From assembly GCF_017830045.1 (NCBI RefSeq), contig NZ_JAEDXU010000013.1:46125-110124 (forward strand): a stretch of 64,000 nucleotides of DNA, given 5' to 3'. Source of the stretch: Enterococcus larvae (lineage in GTDB: Bacteria; Bacillota; Bacilli; Lactobacillales; Enterococcaceae). Each line of letters opens with the position of its first letter. The first letter of the stretch is position 1. Shown piece after piece: positions 17,424-26,064 of the stretch. A model generated the notes under the pieces. The model was not told the origin of the DNA. It was given only the letters and a program-made list of their open reading frames with translations, and ran no database searches. A program made the position numbers and the translations under genes.

Positions 17424-18089
17424 ATGACAACGTTGGATTTGATTGCAGTAATTGCGTTAGCATCAGCGATCCTTTTTCTCCTATTCACGGTTCTTTTGGT
17501 CGTGCTGCGTGTGCGGCTGGGCAGACAGCTGACAAAGCTGAAGCGTGTTCGAACAAAGAATAAGAAGAAGCGAAAACGACTGATGCGCCAGCGGCGAGGG
17601 GTAGAAAAAAAACGTCGGAAATACCTGATATGGGCCCTCTTGTTATTCGTTTTGGCGGGTGCAGGAGCGGGGACTTCAGCGTATACCATCTACTATCAGT
17701 CGACAAATCTGAACCAGAAGGATCAGGAGCTGATGGTGAAAGGCTATTACTATCTTGGTGATATTGAAGATCAGTTGGCCTTAGCGGAAAGCGGCGAAGG
17801 CGGTGAAGAGCTTGGGAACGATTTTGCGACACTGGCTTCCCGATTGGGCACCTTTGCGGTTGCCCGTGCTGATTACCGTCTAGGTAGTGACTACCAGCAG
17901 CTGTTGAACCGTTATTATTCATCCTTGAAGGATTTGGGAATCAACTTGGCTTCGAGAAATTCAGGATTTTATACAAATGCGGAAGAGCTGGCCGATTTTA
18001 AGGAAGATTTGGCGAAGGTACGAAGCAACCAGAAAGAGGTATTCAAGACTTTTTCTGTCAATGAAGCATCATTGAAGGAGCAGAAATAG
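17424..18089 (+). CDS. polybasic two-helix membrane protein of the WxL locus
   Basis: 221 residues; I recognise no named family. Seen: an N-terminal transmembrane helix (about 5-30), a cytoplasmic segment (about 32-68) in which more than half the residues are Lys or Arg, a second helix (about 68-90), and an extracellular, probably helical domain (about 95-221) containing KGYYYLGDIEDQLALAE. It is coded between the DUF916 anchor and the signal-peptidase-like protein, so it is probably part of WxL complex assembly. A GAAAGGAGG ribosome site precedes the ATG. Confidence 0.75.
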   Translation: MTTLDLIAVIALASAILFLLFTVLLVVLRVRLGRQLTKLKRVRTKNKKKRKRLMRQRRGVEKKRRKYLIWALLLFVLAGAGAGTSAYTIYYQSTNLNQKDQELMVKGYYYLGDIEDQLALAESGEGGEELGNDFATLASRLGTFAVARADYRLGSDYQQLLNRYYSSLKDLGINLASRNSGFYTNAEELADFKEDLAKVRSNQKEVFKTFSVNEASLKEQK

Positions 18090-18129
18090 GCCTTCATGAT
18101 AACCGAGCGAAGGAGGGAGTGAGGACTGC

Positions 18130-18951
18130 ATGACCCAAGCGCAAGCTGAGAAGAAACGACGAAAGAAACCGAACACGTCAGGGAAGCAGAAGGATCGAAC
18201 TCCAAAGGAACCTATCAAGGATGGCCAATCAAAGCCGTTAAGTAAGACAAAGAAAAGAAAAAACAATGTCCCGCAGGATAGACAAAGACTGCTTAATAAG
18301 GGAAAGAAAAAAACGTCATCACAGGCTGGAAAAAGAAAAGGTGCTCCTTTGGAGCAGAAAAGAAAACGACCGAATCAAAAGAAGCGAAGAAAGAAACGAT
18401 CGAAGAAGCAAATGATTCAACGTTTATTGATTGAAATAGCTGTAGCTATTGTCGCTACAGGTGCTCTGATTTGGCTGGTCTCCCTGTTTCTTTTTTCCGC
18501 GGTAAAAGTTGATGGGTATGGGATGTTGCCGACATTAGGCGCAAATGACACAGTTTTTGTATCCAAGCAGCGCACGATTCGACGGTTTGATCTGGTGGCG
18601 ATCCAGACACCAAATGGAAAAGGTGTTTCTGTTCGCCGAGTCATCGGTCTGCCGGGTGAGAATATCAGCTACAAGCAGGATCGACTTTATGTGAACAATG
18701 AAGAAAAGGAAGAGCGGTTTATCGCGGATGCGATAGCACAGGCAGATGCTTCCAACAGCTATTATACGGATGATTTCAGTTTGTATAAGCTGACCAAGGA
18801 ACATCAGATTCCATCAGGACAATACCTTGTTCTGGGGGATAACCGTCCGTATTCCAGTGACAGTCGTTATTATGGATTGATTGACAAAGAAGACATCATC
18901 GGTGTTGTGACCATGAGAATCTTTCCTCTCCATCAAATGACAAAATTCTAG
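18130..18951 (+). CDS. signal peptidase I-like protein without catalytic Ser and Lys (pseudoenzyme)
   Basis: 273 residues: a very basic cytoplasmic N-terminus (about 1-94, rich in Lys and Arg), one transmembrane helix (about 98-123), then the S26 signal peptidase fold. Box B, normally GxSMxPTL, reads GYGMLPTL, so Gly131 replaces the nucleophilic Ser. Box D, normally KRVIGLPGD, reads RRVIGLPGE, so Arg169 replaces the general-base Lys. Box E, GDNRPYSSDSRYYG (236-249), is intact. I checked both codons in the nucleotide sequence (GGG and CGC). The fold is thus kept without the dyad. Streptococcal pilus loci contain a comparable inactive SipA that acts as an assembly factor, and a similar role in WxL export is inferred. 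Confidence 0.9.
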   Translation: MTQAQAEKKRRKKPNTSGKQKDRTPKEPIKDGQSKPLSKTKKRKNNVPQDRQRLLNKGKKKTSSQAGKRKGAPLEQKRKRPNQKKRRKKRSKKQMIQRLLIEIAVAIVATGALIWLVSLFLFSAVKVDGYGMLPTLGANDTVFVSKQRTIRRFDLVAIQTPNGKGVSVRRVIGLPGENISYKQDRLYVNNEEKEERFIADAIAQADASNSYYTDDFSLYKLTKEHQIPSGQYLVLGDNRPYSSDSRYYGLIDKEDIIGVVTMRIFPLHQMTKF

Positions 18952-18979
18952 CATACGACAGCTAGGTAATAACATAGAA

Positions 18980-19026
18980 AAGTACAGTGTGACTTCAAGT
19001 GAGGTCATACTGTGCTTATTTTGTTT
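18980..19026 (+). terminator. terminator at the end of the WxL locus
   Basis: A 17-bp stem with a few G-U pairs (18980-18996 with 19001-19017) and a 4-nt loop, followed by ATTTTGTTT. Confidence 0.8.
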
Positions 19027-19489
19027 CCAAAATTGATTATTCGAGTTTTAGATCGAAAGTATTCAAACGTAGAGCAGATAGTTTAAGGCATAGATTCTGA
19101 TTTTGATGAACTTGGATAGAAGATATGAAATGCCTATTTGCTTTATGTTCACAGCCGGATTAAACTATTTTGAATGGTAAAAAAGTAATCACCGAAGATG
19201 AAAGCTCTATCAGTAAAAAATGAAGGATTGCTTTTTGTTTTTGATGGTAAGAGTATGTTAAAATGGATACTATAACTAAAAAGAAACTGAGAGATAACGG
19301 GTTCTGATCTAGTTCAAATCCAACATAGATTTTTTTGTATGAAAGAACTATTTTTGTATAAAAAGTTGTTGGAATTGAGTCTAGGTCTAATGTCTATAAT
19401 TCGACAGCTTTAGAGATGTGAAGCGGGGGTTGTAGAATAGTAAATGCACTGACTGCAAATGTTTGTTACGAAAGGGAGTATAGAAAAAT
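19027..19489 (+). other. intergenic region and structured recR leader
   Basis: About 460 bp without a gene. A promoter candidate is TTGTTT (19235-19240), an 18-bp spacer and TAAAAT (19259-19264) preceded by TGT as an extended -10. The resulting leader of about 220 nt contains a 14- to 15-bp imperfect pairing between GTTCAAATCCAACA (near 19313-19326) and TGTTGGAATTGAGT (near 19368-19381). It has no terminator before recR. It matches no riboswitch, T-box or SRP RNA that I know. Confidence 0.4.
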
Positions 19490-20086
19490 ATGCAATATCC
19501 TGAACCAATCGCCAGACTGATCGAAAGCTATATGAAGCTGCCGGGAATTGGTCAAAAGACAGCGACACGTCTGGCTTTTTATACAATAGATATGAAGGAA
19601 GAAGATGTTAACACTTTTGCTAAATCATTGATCAGCGTGAAAAGAGACCTTCATTTCTGCAGCATCTGCGGCAACATCACAGAGGAAGACCCTTGTGATA
19701 TTTGTAAGGATCAAACACGTGACCGTAGTACAATACTAGTTGTTGAGGAATCAAAAGATGTGATGGCTATGGAAAAGGTCAGAGAATATCATGGCTTATA
19801 CCATGTGCTTCATGGTGTGCTTTCTCCAATGGAGGGGACTGGACCGGAGGATATCAATATTCCCTCTTTGATTCAACGTCTTCACGATGATGAGGTGCAG
19901 GAAGTCATTATTGCGACGAATGCAACGACTGAAGGCGAAGCGACAGCTATGTATCTTTCCCGCCTGATCAAGCCGGCAGGAATTAAAGTCACTCGTTTGG
20001 CTCATGGTTTGTCTGTCGGCAGCGATATTGAATATGCAGATGAAGTAACACTGCTGAAAGCTGTAGAAGGCCGTCGAGAGCTCTGA
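19490..20086 (+). CDS. recR: recombination mediator RecR
   Basis: 198 residues, full length. Acts with RecF and RecO to load RecA at gaps. Seen: the N-terminal helix-hairpin-helix ([20 protein letters not shown]), the four-Cys zinc finger (C57, C60, C69, C72), the Toprim domain with [14 protein letters not shown], and [15 protein letters not shown]. An AAGGGAG site precedes the ATG. Normally it directly follows ebfC; here it opens the second half of the block. Confidence 0.97.
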   Translation: MQYPEPIARLIESYMKLPGIGQKTATRLAFYTIDMKEEDVNTFAKSLISVKRDLHFCSICGNITEEDPCDICKDQTRDRSTILVVEESKDVMAMEKVREYHGLYHVLHGVLSPMEGTGPEDINIPSLIQRLHDDEVQEVIIATNATTEGEATAMYLSRLIKPAGIKVTRLAHGLSVGSDIEYADEVTLLKAVEGRREL

Positions 20087-20184
20087 TTGGTATATTAGAC
20101 AGAGTTCGCTTTTTCAAGTAAAATAAACTTAATCGATTGGCTCTAAAAGAGGCTGATCAAAGAGAGCATGGAGGCAGAGAAGTT

Positions 20185-20829
20185 TTGCAGGGATTATTTA
20201 TAACAATCGAAGGACCGGATGGAGCCGGTAAGACAAGTGTACTAGAGGAACTATATCCGAAGCTGGCACTTGCGGCAACACAGAACATAGTAAAAACTCG
20301 CGAGCCGGGAGGTATCCCGATTGCAGAGAAGATTCGTGAAATCATTTTAGATCCAAAAAATATGGAGATGGATGAACGGACAGAAGCACTGCTTTATGCT
20401 GCAGCAAGAAGACAGCATCTAGTTGAAAAGGTATTGCCGGCACTTGAGGAAGGCTGTATCGTATTATGCGATCGCTTCGTAGACAGCTCTTTAGCTTATC
20501 AAGGAGCGGGACGTAAAATCGGCGTGAAGCCAATAGCAGAAATCAATGAGTTTGCTATTGAAGGAACCGTTCCTGATTTTACGATTTATCTGGATGTTGA
20601 TTCAGATACAGGGCTGCGTCGTATCCAAAATCACAGACAGAATCAATATGATCGTCTGGATTCAGAAGGACTGGAGTTTCACCAGCGTGTTCGTCATGAA
20701 TACTTGAAGCTAGTTGAAGACAATCCGCAGAGAATTCAGAAAATCGATGCAAGAATGAGTTTAGAATCAGTTGTTGAGGCGACTTTTGAGGCAATTATCA
20801 AGCGTTATCCAAATTATTTCAGAAACTAG
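20185..20829 (+). CDS. tmk: thymidylate kinase
   Basis: Converts dTMP to dTDP with ATP. About 214 residues: P-loop GPDGAGKTS (10-18), the DR(F/Y) motif in CDRFVDSSLAYQGAGR, and the lid region with RRIQNHRQNQYDRLD. A TTG start at 20185 is proposed because a GGAGG site (20170-20174) lies 10 nt before it and the conserved domain begins there (QGLFITIEGPDG). No ATG exists in the right place, and an in-frame TTG at 20137 lacks a ribosome site. It precedes pstA and holB, as in Bacillus. Confidence 0.95.
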   Translation: MQGLFITIEGPDGAGKTSVLEELYPKLALAATQNIVKTREPGGIPIAEKIREIILDPKNMEMDERTEALLYAAARRQHLVEKVLPALEEGCIVLCDRFVDSSLAYQGAGRKIGVKPIAEINEFAIEGTVPDFTIYLDVDSDTGLRRIQNHRQNQYDRLDSEGLEFHQRVRHEYLKLVEDNPQRIQKIDARMSLESVVEATFEAIIKRYPNYFRN

Positions 20830-20843
20830 AAAGGTGATGTCTT

Positions 20844-21173
20844 ATGAAAATTATTTTGGCAATCGTTCAAGACAAAGACAGCAATCGTTTAGCGAATGAG
20901 TTTATTGATGCAAATATCCGAGCAACAAAGCTTTCTTCAACGGGTGGATTTTTGAAAGCCGGAAATAGTACATTTATTATTGGGATAGATGATGATCGCG
21001 TAGAAGAAGCGCTTGAGTTGATCAAGAAAACCTGTGAATCACGTAAGCAATATGTATCTGCACCAGTGACACTGGATCTTACGATGGAAGGGCAGGTTCC
21101 ATATCCCGTAGAAGTAGAGGTTGGCGGAGCAACTGTCTTTGTTCTGCCGGTGGAAGGATTCCATCAATATTGA
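20844..21173 (+). CDS. pstA: cyclic di-AMP receptor, PII-like (PstA/DarA/YaaQ)
   Basis: 109 residues, DUF970 family. It is a trimeric PII-like fold that binds c-di-AMP; the downstream target is not settled. Characteristic segments: MKIILAIVQDKDSNRL, ATKLSSTGGFLKAGNSTFIIG with the nucleotide-contacting loop, and the C-terminal TVFVLPVEGFHQY. The start follows AAAGGTGATG. The tmk-pstA-holB order is the standard Firmicute arrangement. Confidence 0.93.
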   Translation: MKIILAIVQDKDSNRLANEFIDANIRATKLSSTGGFLKAGNSTFIIGIDDDRVEEALELIKKTCESRKQYVSAPVTLDLTMEGQVPYPVEVEVGGATVFVLPVEGFHQY

Positions 21174-21175
21174 TT

Positions 21176-22138
21176 ATGGAAGAATACCAACAGCTGGAAC
21201 AGCAGCAGCCTTTATTGTATAAACAGCTTCAAAAAAGCTTTGAGCATGGTCGTATTGCCCATGCTTATCTTTTTGAGGGGGATACCGGCACTGGAAAACG
21301 AGCATTTGCTTTATGGCTGACAAAACGTATTTTTTGTTTGAATATAATAGAGGGAAATCCTTGTAATCAATGTGTCAACTGTACCCGCATCAATGAAAAT
21401 GAGCATCCTGACGTCTTGTTTGTCCGACCGGATGGACAGACGATCAAAGTTGACCAGATTCGCCAGTTGAAAGCAGAGTACAGTAAAAGCGGAATGGAGA
21501 CACAGCAGAAGGTTTTCATCATTGAACAAGCAGAAAAAATGAGTATCGGTGCAGCGAACAGCCTGCTGAAATTCTTGGAGGAACCGGAAGGGAAAGTCGT
21601 TGCCATACTTGAAACTGCATCGATTGGAAAGATCCTTCCGACGATTCAATCCCGCTGTCAGGTCCTTCATTTTCAACCGTTAGATAGGGAGAAAATGGTG
21701 TCTTTATTAAAAGATGAGGGGATCGGTGAGAAAACAGCAGTTCTTTTAGCAGCATTGACAAATAGTTTGACTAAAGCGGTTGAAATCTCCCGTGATGAAT
21801 GGTTTAATGAGGCTAGGGAAATCATTAAGCAGTGGTTTGATTATCTTGAAAAGGATGACCTTCAAGCGTTCATTTATGTACAAAAAAGAATGCTGAAGGC
21901 ATTCAAGGAAAAAGATCAGCAAAAGCTGGCATTTGATTTGCTGCTGGCTTATTATCGTCAGCTGCTTGTGCACCAAGTTTCTGAGGGACGATCAAAGACT
22001 GAACTTAGAAAAACAGCGCAGCGGGTAGAAGTGATTCTAACAGCCTATCAGAAATGGGAGGCGAATGTCAGCTGGCAGAGCGTATGTGAGCAGCTTGTCA
22101 TACGAATGGTACACCCTAAATTAGCTATAGGAGGATAA
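21176..22138 (+). CDS. holB: DNA polymerase III subunit delta prime
   Basis: Clamp-loader subunit, about 320 residues. Seen: AHAYLFEGDTGTGKRAFA, a P-loop with Arg after the Lys; zinc Cys residues in CNQCVNC; KVFIIEQAEKMSIGAANSLLKFLEEP in place of Walker B; and SRCQVLHF as the SRC motif. The ATG at 21176 is chosen; a TTG two codons earlier is possible but overlaps the pstA stop. It is tightly packed between pstA and ricT. Confidence 0.94.
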   Translation: MEEYQQLEQQQPLLYKQLQKSFEHGRIAHAYLFEGDTGTGKRAFALWLTKRIFCLNIIEGNPCNQCVNCTRINENEHPDVLFVRPDGQTIKVDQIRQLKAEYSKSGMETQQKVFIIEQAEKMSIGAANSLLKFLEEPEGKVVAILETASIGKILPTIQSRCQVLHFQPLDREKMVSLLKDEGIGEKTAVLLAALTNSLTKAVEISRDEWFNEAREIIKQWFDYLEKDDLQAFIYVQKRMLKAFKEKDQQKLAFDLLLAYYRQLLVHQVSEGRSKTELRKTAQRVEVILTAYQKWEANVSWQSVCEQLVIRMVHPKLAIGG

Positions 22139-22140
22139 TA

Positions 22141-22968
22141 ATGGTTGAAGTAGTAGGCGTTCGTTTCAGAGATGCCGGACATATATATTACTTTTCTCCA
22201 GGTAAGGCAGAGTATGTCTATGATGAAAAAGTCCTCGTAGAATCTCAACAGTCAAAGCAGATCGCGACTGTAGCTATACCGAAGAAATCTATTGACCCTG
22301 AGGATTTGCCTGAAGAGTTAAAACCGATTTTAAATAAAGCAACTTCCAAAGACTTGGAAAAAGAACAGAAGAACGTGGAAGATGCGGCAGCCGCTTTTTC
22401 AACTGCAAAAGATAAAATCAGTGAACATCAGCTGGAAATGAAATTGATTCGTGTCGAGTACACGTTTGACAGAAGTAAAATGATTTTCTATTTTACTGCA
22501 GATGGACGTATCGATTTTCGTGAATTAGTAAAAGATTTGGCTGCTATATTCAGAACTAGGATTGAACTGCGTCAGATCGGCGTTAGAGATGAGGCGAAAA
22601 TCCTTGGCGGGATCGGTCCTTGTGGTCGGCAGTTATGCTGTTCTACCTTCTTGGGAGATTTTGTTCCGGTTTCTATCAAGATGGCAAAGGATCAAGGCCT
22701 ATCATTAAACCCAATCAAGATATCTGGGTTATGCGGTCGTTTGATGTGCTGCCTGAAATACGAAAACGATGAATACGAAGCAGCGAAAAAAGAGCTTCCT
22801 GATTATGGTAAAGAAGTTTTAACACCTGATGGTAAGGGTAAGGTCATCGGCTTGAATCTTTTAAGTCGAATCGTAAGGGTTCGCTTATTCGGCAGAGAAA
22901 CACCTGTTGAGTATGAATACGAAGAAATCAAGGAAGCGATGCAACAGGCTGCAGCAAAGGGGGATTGA
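22141..22968 (+). CDS. ricT: RicT (YaaT/PSP1-domain) protein, RNase Y-associated
   Basis: 275 residues. Member of the Y-complex (RicT with RicA and RicF) that modulates RNase Y processing in Bacillus. The PSP1 core contains [16 protein letters not shown] and [15 protein letters not shown]; these paired Cys residues are the iron-sulfur ligands described for the family. It starts 2 bp after holB behind AGGAGG and is followed at 1 bp by yabA, so it belongs to the same operon. Confidence 0.93.
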   Translation: MVEVVGVRFRDAGHIYYFSPGKAEYVYDEKVLVESQQSKQIATVAIPKKSIDPEDLPEELKPILNKATSKDLEKEQKNVEDAAAAFSTAKDKISEHQLEMKLIRVEYTFDRSKMIFYFTADGRIDFRELVKDLAAIFRTRIELRQIGVRDEAKILGGIGPCGRQLCCSTFLGDFVPVSIKMAKDQGLSLNPIKISGLCGRLMCCLKYENDEYEAAKKELPDYGKEVLTPDGKGKVIGLNLLSRIVRVRLFGRETPVEYEYEEIKEAMQQAAAKGD

Positions 22969-22969
22969 G

Positions 22970-23317
22970 ATGGATAAACGATCCCTATATGACGGTTTGA
23001 GTTCTCTGGAGGTTGAGCTAAAGGAGACATTGTTGCGTTTAGCTGAAATGAAGGAAGGACTTCATGAGCTTGTTGAAAAGAACACAACATTGGAAATCGA
23101 AAATCAGCGCTTAAGAGAACATCTGCAAGAGCTGAATCAGATTTCTCAAGCATCCTCTGATCCTTCCAAACAGGAATTGTCAAAATCGCGTATGAATCTC
23201 GAGAAACTCTATGAAGAGGGTTTTCATGTATGTAACATTTTATACGGTTCGCGCAGAGAGAATGATGAAGAATGTGCGTTTTGTCTGGATGTTATCTATG
23301 GAGAACGAAACAAGTAA
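22970..23317 (+). CDS. yabA: replication initiation control protein YabA
   Basis: 115 residues: an N-terminal leucine-zipper coiled coil (about 1-60; [20 protein letters not shown]), a flexible link, and a C-terminal zinc domain with His-Cys (FHVCNILYG) and CAFC. It binds DnaA and the sliding clamp to limit reinitiation. The ATG at 22970 is chosen because AAAGGGGG precedes it and the coiled coil starts there; the frame extends further upstream only as overlap with ricT. Confidence 0.92.
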   Translation: MDKRSLYDGLSSLEVELKETLLRLAEMKEGLHELVEKNTTLEIENQRLREHLQELNQISQASSDPSKQELSKSRMNLEKLYEEGFHVCNILYGSRRENDEECAFCLDVIYGERNK

Positions 23318-23476
23318 ACAGAAGTTGAAAATCAGGACAGAAGCGTTGTGTTCCGAGAAATGAATCAGAATAGCCAAAACTTATTTTATGAATTTTGTGG
23401 TTATTCCAATGATTTTCGGATGGCGAGCTTCTGTTCTTTTGTTTAGATTGAAGAAATAGAGAGTAGGAGAGTAGCG

Positions 23477-24337
23477 ATGCAGAAGCAAAAAAGCTATACA
23501 GAGGGTGTTCAAGGGAAACTGTATTTGGTGCCGACACCTATTGGAAATCTGGAGGATATGTCTTTTCGCTGTATTCGTTGTTTGAAAGAAGCGGATTTGA
23601 TTGCCAGTGAGGATACGCGAAATACGAAAAAGCTGCTAACACATTTTGAGATTGAAACACCTCAGGTCAGCTTTCATGAGCATAATTACAAGGAACGGAT
23701 TCCTCAATTGATTGAGCGCTTGATAAATGGGGAAACTCTTGCTCAGGTTAGTGATGCTGGGATGCCTTCAATCAGCGATCCAGGGCATGAATTAGTGCTG
23801 GCTTGTATTGAGGAAGGAATCGATGTGATCGCACTTCCCGGAGCTTCAGCAGGGATAACTGCACTGATTGCTTCAGGAATACTGCCGCAGCCGTTTACCT
23901 TTTATGGCTTTTTACCAAGGAAAGCAAAAGAGCAGCAAGCTGTTTTTGAGGAAATAAAAGAGCTGCCGCCGACTCAGATTTTTTATGAATCTCCCCATAG
24001 AGTTGCAGCGACATTAAAAAATATGCTGCCTATTTATGGTGAAGAGAGACAGGTTGTGCTGTGTCGAGAACTGACAAAGCTCCATGAAGAATATTTACGT
24101 GGGACGATTGCAGAACTAGTGGACTATCTGAGTGAGCATACAATCAAAGGAGAATGCTGCCTGATTGTTTCTGGTGGTGAAGCTGAAGAGGAAGAGGTAT
24201 CATTTCCGGAATCGATCATAGAACATGTGGATCAGCTGATTGCAACCGGCTTGACGTCTAAAGAGGCGATAAAGGAAGCTGCTAAGGTAAGAGGTGTGAA
24301 AAAGCAAGAAGTGTATAAAGTGTATCATACGGAGTAA
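23477..24337 (+). CDS. rsmI: 16S rRNA (cytidine1402-2'-O)-methyltransferase
   Basis: 286 residues. SAM-dependent tetrapyrrole-methylase fold acting on C1402 of 16S rRNA. Seen: GKLYLVPTPIGNLEDMSFR, ASEDTRNTKKLL, SDAGMPSISDPG (SAM loop), ALPGASAGITAL and FYGFLPRK. It lies 160 bp after yabA and ends the block with a strong terminator. Confidence 0.96.
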   Translation: MQKQKSYTEGVQGKLYLVPTPIGNLEDMSFRCIRCLKEADLIASEDTRNTKKLLTHFEIETPQVSFHEHNYKERIPQLIERLINGETLAQVSDAGMPSISDPGHELVLACIEEGIDVIALPGASAGITALIASGILPQPFTFYGFLPRKAKEQQAVFEEIKELPPTQIFYESPHRVAATLKNMLPIYGEERQVVLCRELTKLHEEYLRGTIAELVDYLSEHTIKGECCLIVSGGEAEEEEVSFPESIIEHVDQLIATGLTSKEAIKEAAKVRGVKKQEVYKVYHTE

Positions 24338-24384
24338 TTGCCTGAAACTTTTGAAATATTCAGATGATTACTACATAGAAATCG

Positions 24385-24416
24385 AGTCTGAGGAATGTTC
24401 CTCAGACTTTTTTCTT
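24385..24416 (+). terminator. terminator after rsmI
   Basis: An 11-bp perfect inverted repeat (24385-24395 with 24398-24408) followed by T6. Confidence 0.85.
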
Positions 24417-24704
24417 TTGTCAGAAAGGTATAGGCTTGTTGGTTCTTAAGCAAAACACTTTAAGCACAGTATCCTGTTGAACATGCTCTTTATATAAAAA
24501 TGGTCAAACTTAATCAATGATTTTCAATGGAAAATGGACTTCAAACAATTTCATGTGAAGTTTTATGACTTGTTAGGTAACTAAATTCAGAAAATTTTGA
24601 AAAATCAGTGGTTTTCTCTAGCGATGATCAAAAAATGATGTTAGAATATCTGACATAATCAAAAAATGAAGGTTGATTATAATTTGTAATTGGAGGGATG
24701 AGCA
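24417..24704 (+). other. amt upstream region
   Basis: About 290 bp without a gene. It holds the GlnR/TnrA box listed separately, a TATAAT at 24678-24683 as likely -10 box, and a TGGAGGG ribosome site before the amt ATG. No good -35 hexamer is seen, which fits a promoter that depends on an activator. Confidence 0.6.
24639..24655 (+). promoter_or_regulatory. GlnR/TnrA operator
   Basis: TGTTAGAATATCTGACA matches the GlnR/TnrA consensus TGTNA-N7-TNACA exactly, with an AT-rich centre. It lies about 23 bp before the -10 box of amt, so nitrogen control of amt-glnK is expected. Confidence 0.85.
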
Positions 24705-25922
24705 ATGGATATGGCAAGTGTAGCATTTATCATTATTTGTACAGCAATGGTTTTTTTAATGACTCCGGCACTGGCATTCTTTTACGGAGGACTGGAAAGA
24801 AGGAAGAATATTCTTAATACAATGATGATGGTCATTTGTGTGATGGGACTTGCTTCTGTTTTGTGGATCATAGCAGGCTATTCTTTGTCATTTAGTGGAG
24901 AAAGTTCTTTTGTCGGGAATTTTGACAAGCTATTCTTCAAAGATGTTTCAATGACTGAGGGAGAAGGGATTCCTGAAGGGCTGTTTGCAGCTTTTCAAAT
25001 GATGTTCGCGTTGATCACAACGGCAATCATCACTGGCTCGGTGGTTGGAAGGATGCGTTTCTCAGCAATTTTTCTTTTTATCGGTATTTGGTCAATCGTT
25101 GTTTATTATCCGATGGCGCATATGGTTTGGGGCGGGGGCTTCTTGGATGCAATTGGGTCGGTAGATTTTGCAGGAGGAAATGTCGTACATATCAGTTCCG
25201 GTATTTCCGGACTAGTTCTGGCGATTGTGCTGGGAAAACGGAGAGAGTACAAGCAAACGGAGTACCGTCCCCATAATATTCCTTTTGTTGTTTTGGGTGC
25301 TGGTCTGCTTTGGTTTGGCTGGTTTGGATTTAATGCAGGGTCGGCTTTAGCACCAAACGGATTGGCTGTTCATGCGTTGCTGACAACGAATACAGCGGCA
25401 GCTAGTGCCATGCTGTCATGGATGCTGATCGAGAAACTGACCAATGGGAAGCCGACGGTTGTCGGTGCGTGTACCGGAGCTGTGGTTGGCTTGGTAGCTA
25501 TCACACCAGGTGCCGGCTTTGTTTCTCTTTGGAGTTCTCTGGTGATTGGGGCATTGGTCAGCCCATTCTGCTACTACTTTATTTCTGTTATCAAACATCG
25601 CTTTGGCTTTGACGATGCACTGGATGCATTTGGCTGTCATGGGATTGGCGGGATTTTTGGAGGCATAATGACTGGGATTTTTGCTGATGCTTCCGTTGGC
25701 GGCAAAGCAGGACTCGTTTATGGAGAAACCCAGCTATTTATTGCCCAGCTGGAAAGTATTCTGTTTACGCTATTATTTGCCGGCTTAGCTAGTTTTATCA
25801 TCATCAAAGCGATCCAGCTGTTTATGCCGATTCGAGTTACTCCTAAGGAAGAAGCTTTAGGCATGGATCGAATCGAACACGATGAGACAGCCTATCCGAC
25901 ATTTATGGGCTTGGATTCATGA
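24705..25922 (+). CDS. amtB: ammonium transporter (Amt family)
   Basis: 405 residues with about 11 transmembrane helices. Typical Amt segments are present: TPALAFFYGGLERRKNILNTMM near the N-terminus, WLIW/WFGFNAGSALAPNG, the conserved His of the pore in DALDAFGCHGIGGIFGG, and VVHISSG. It moves ammonium across the membrane. It is followed by a PII gene, the classical amt-glnK pair, and preceded by a GlnR box. Confidence 0.96.
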   Translation: MDMASVAFIIICTAMVFLMTPALAFFYGGLERRKNILNTMMMVICVMGLASVLWIIAGYSLSFSGESSFVGNFDKLFFKDVSMTEGEGIPEGLFAAFQMMFALITTAIITGSVVGRMRFSAIFLFIGIWSIVVYYPMAHMVWGGGFLDAIGSVDFAGGNVVHISSGISGLVLAIVLGKRREYKQTEYRPHNIPFVVLGAGLLWFGWFGFNAGSALAPNGLAVHALLTTNTAAASAMLSWMLIEKLTNGKPTVVGACTGAVVGLVAITPGAGFVSLWSSLVIGALVSPFCYYFISVIKHRFGFDDALDAFGCHGIGGIFGGIMTGIFADASVGGKAGLVYGETQLFIAQLESILFTLLFAGLASFIIIKAIQLFMPIRVTPKEEALGMDRIEHDETAYPTFMGLDS

Positions 25923-26064
25923 TTTTCTATTTTTGACTAAAGTCAACGAAGGCAGCACATTTCACTATCTTCCCTTAATGATACAAGCGTTTGGATAAAA
26001 AGAGTGATGTTTGATAATTGGGCAGTACTTACAGCGTACTGAATATGCCCGGAAAGAGGTAGCT

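Noticed and set aside
19271..19489. SRP RNA or T-box in the recR leader
   Set aside because: Neither the SRP domain IV core nor the T-box AGGGTGGNACCGCG sequence is present.
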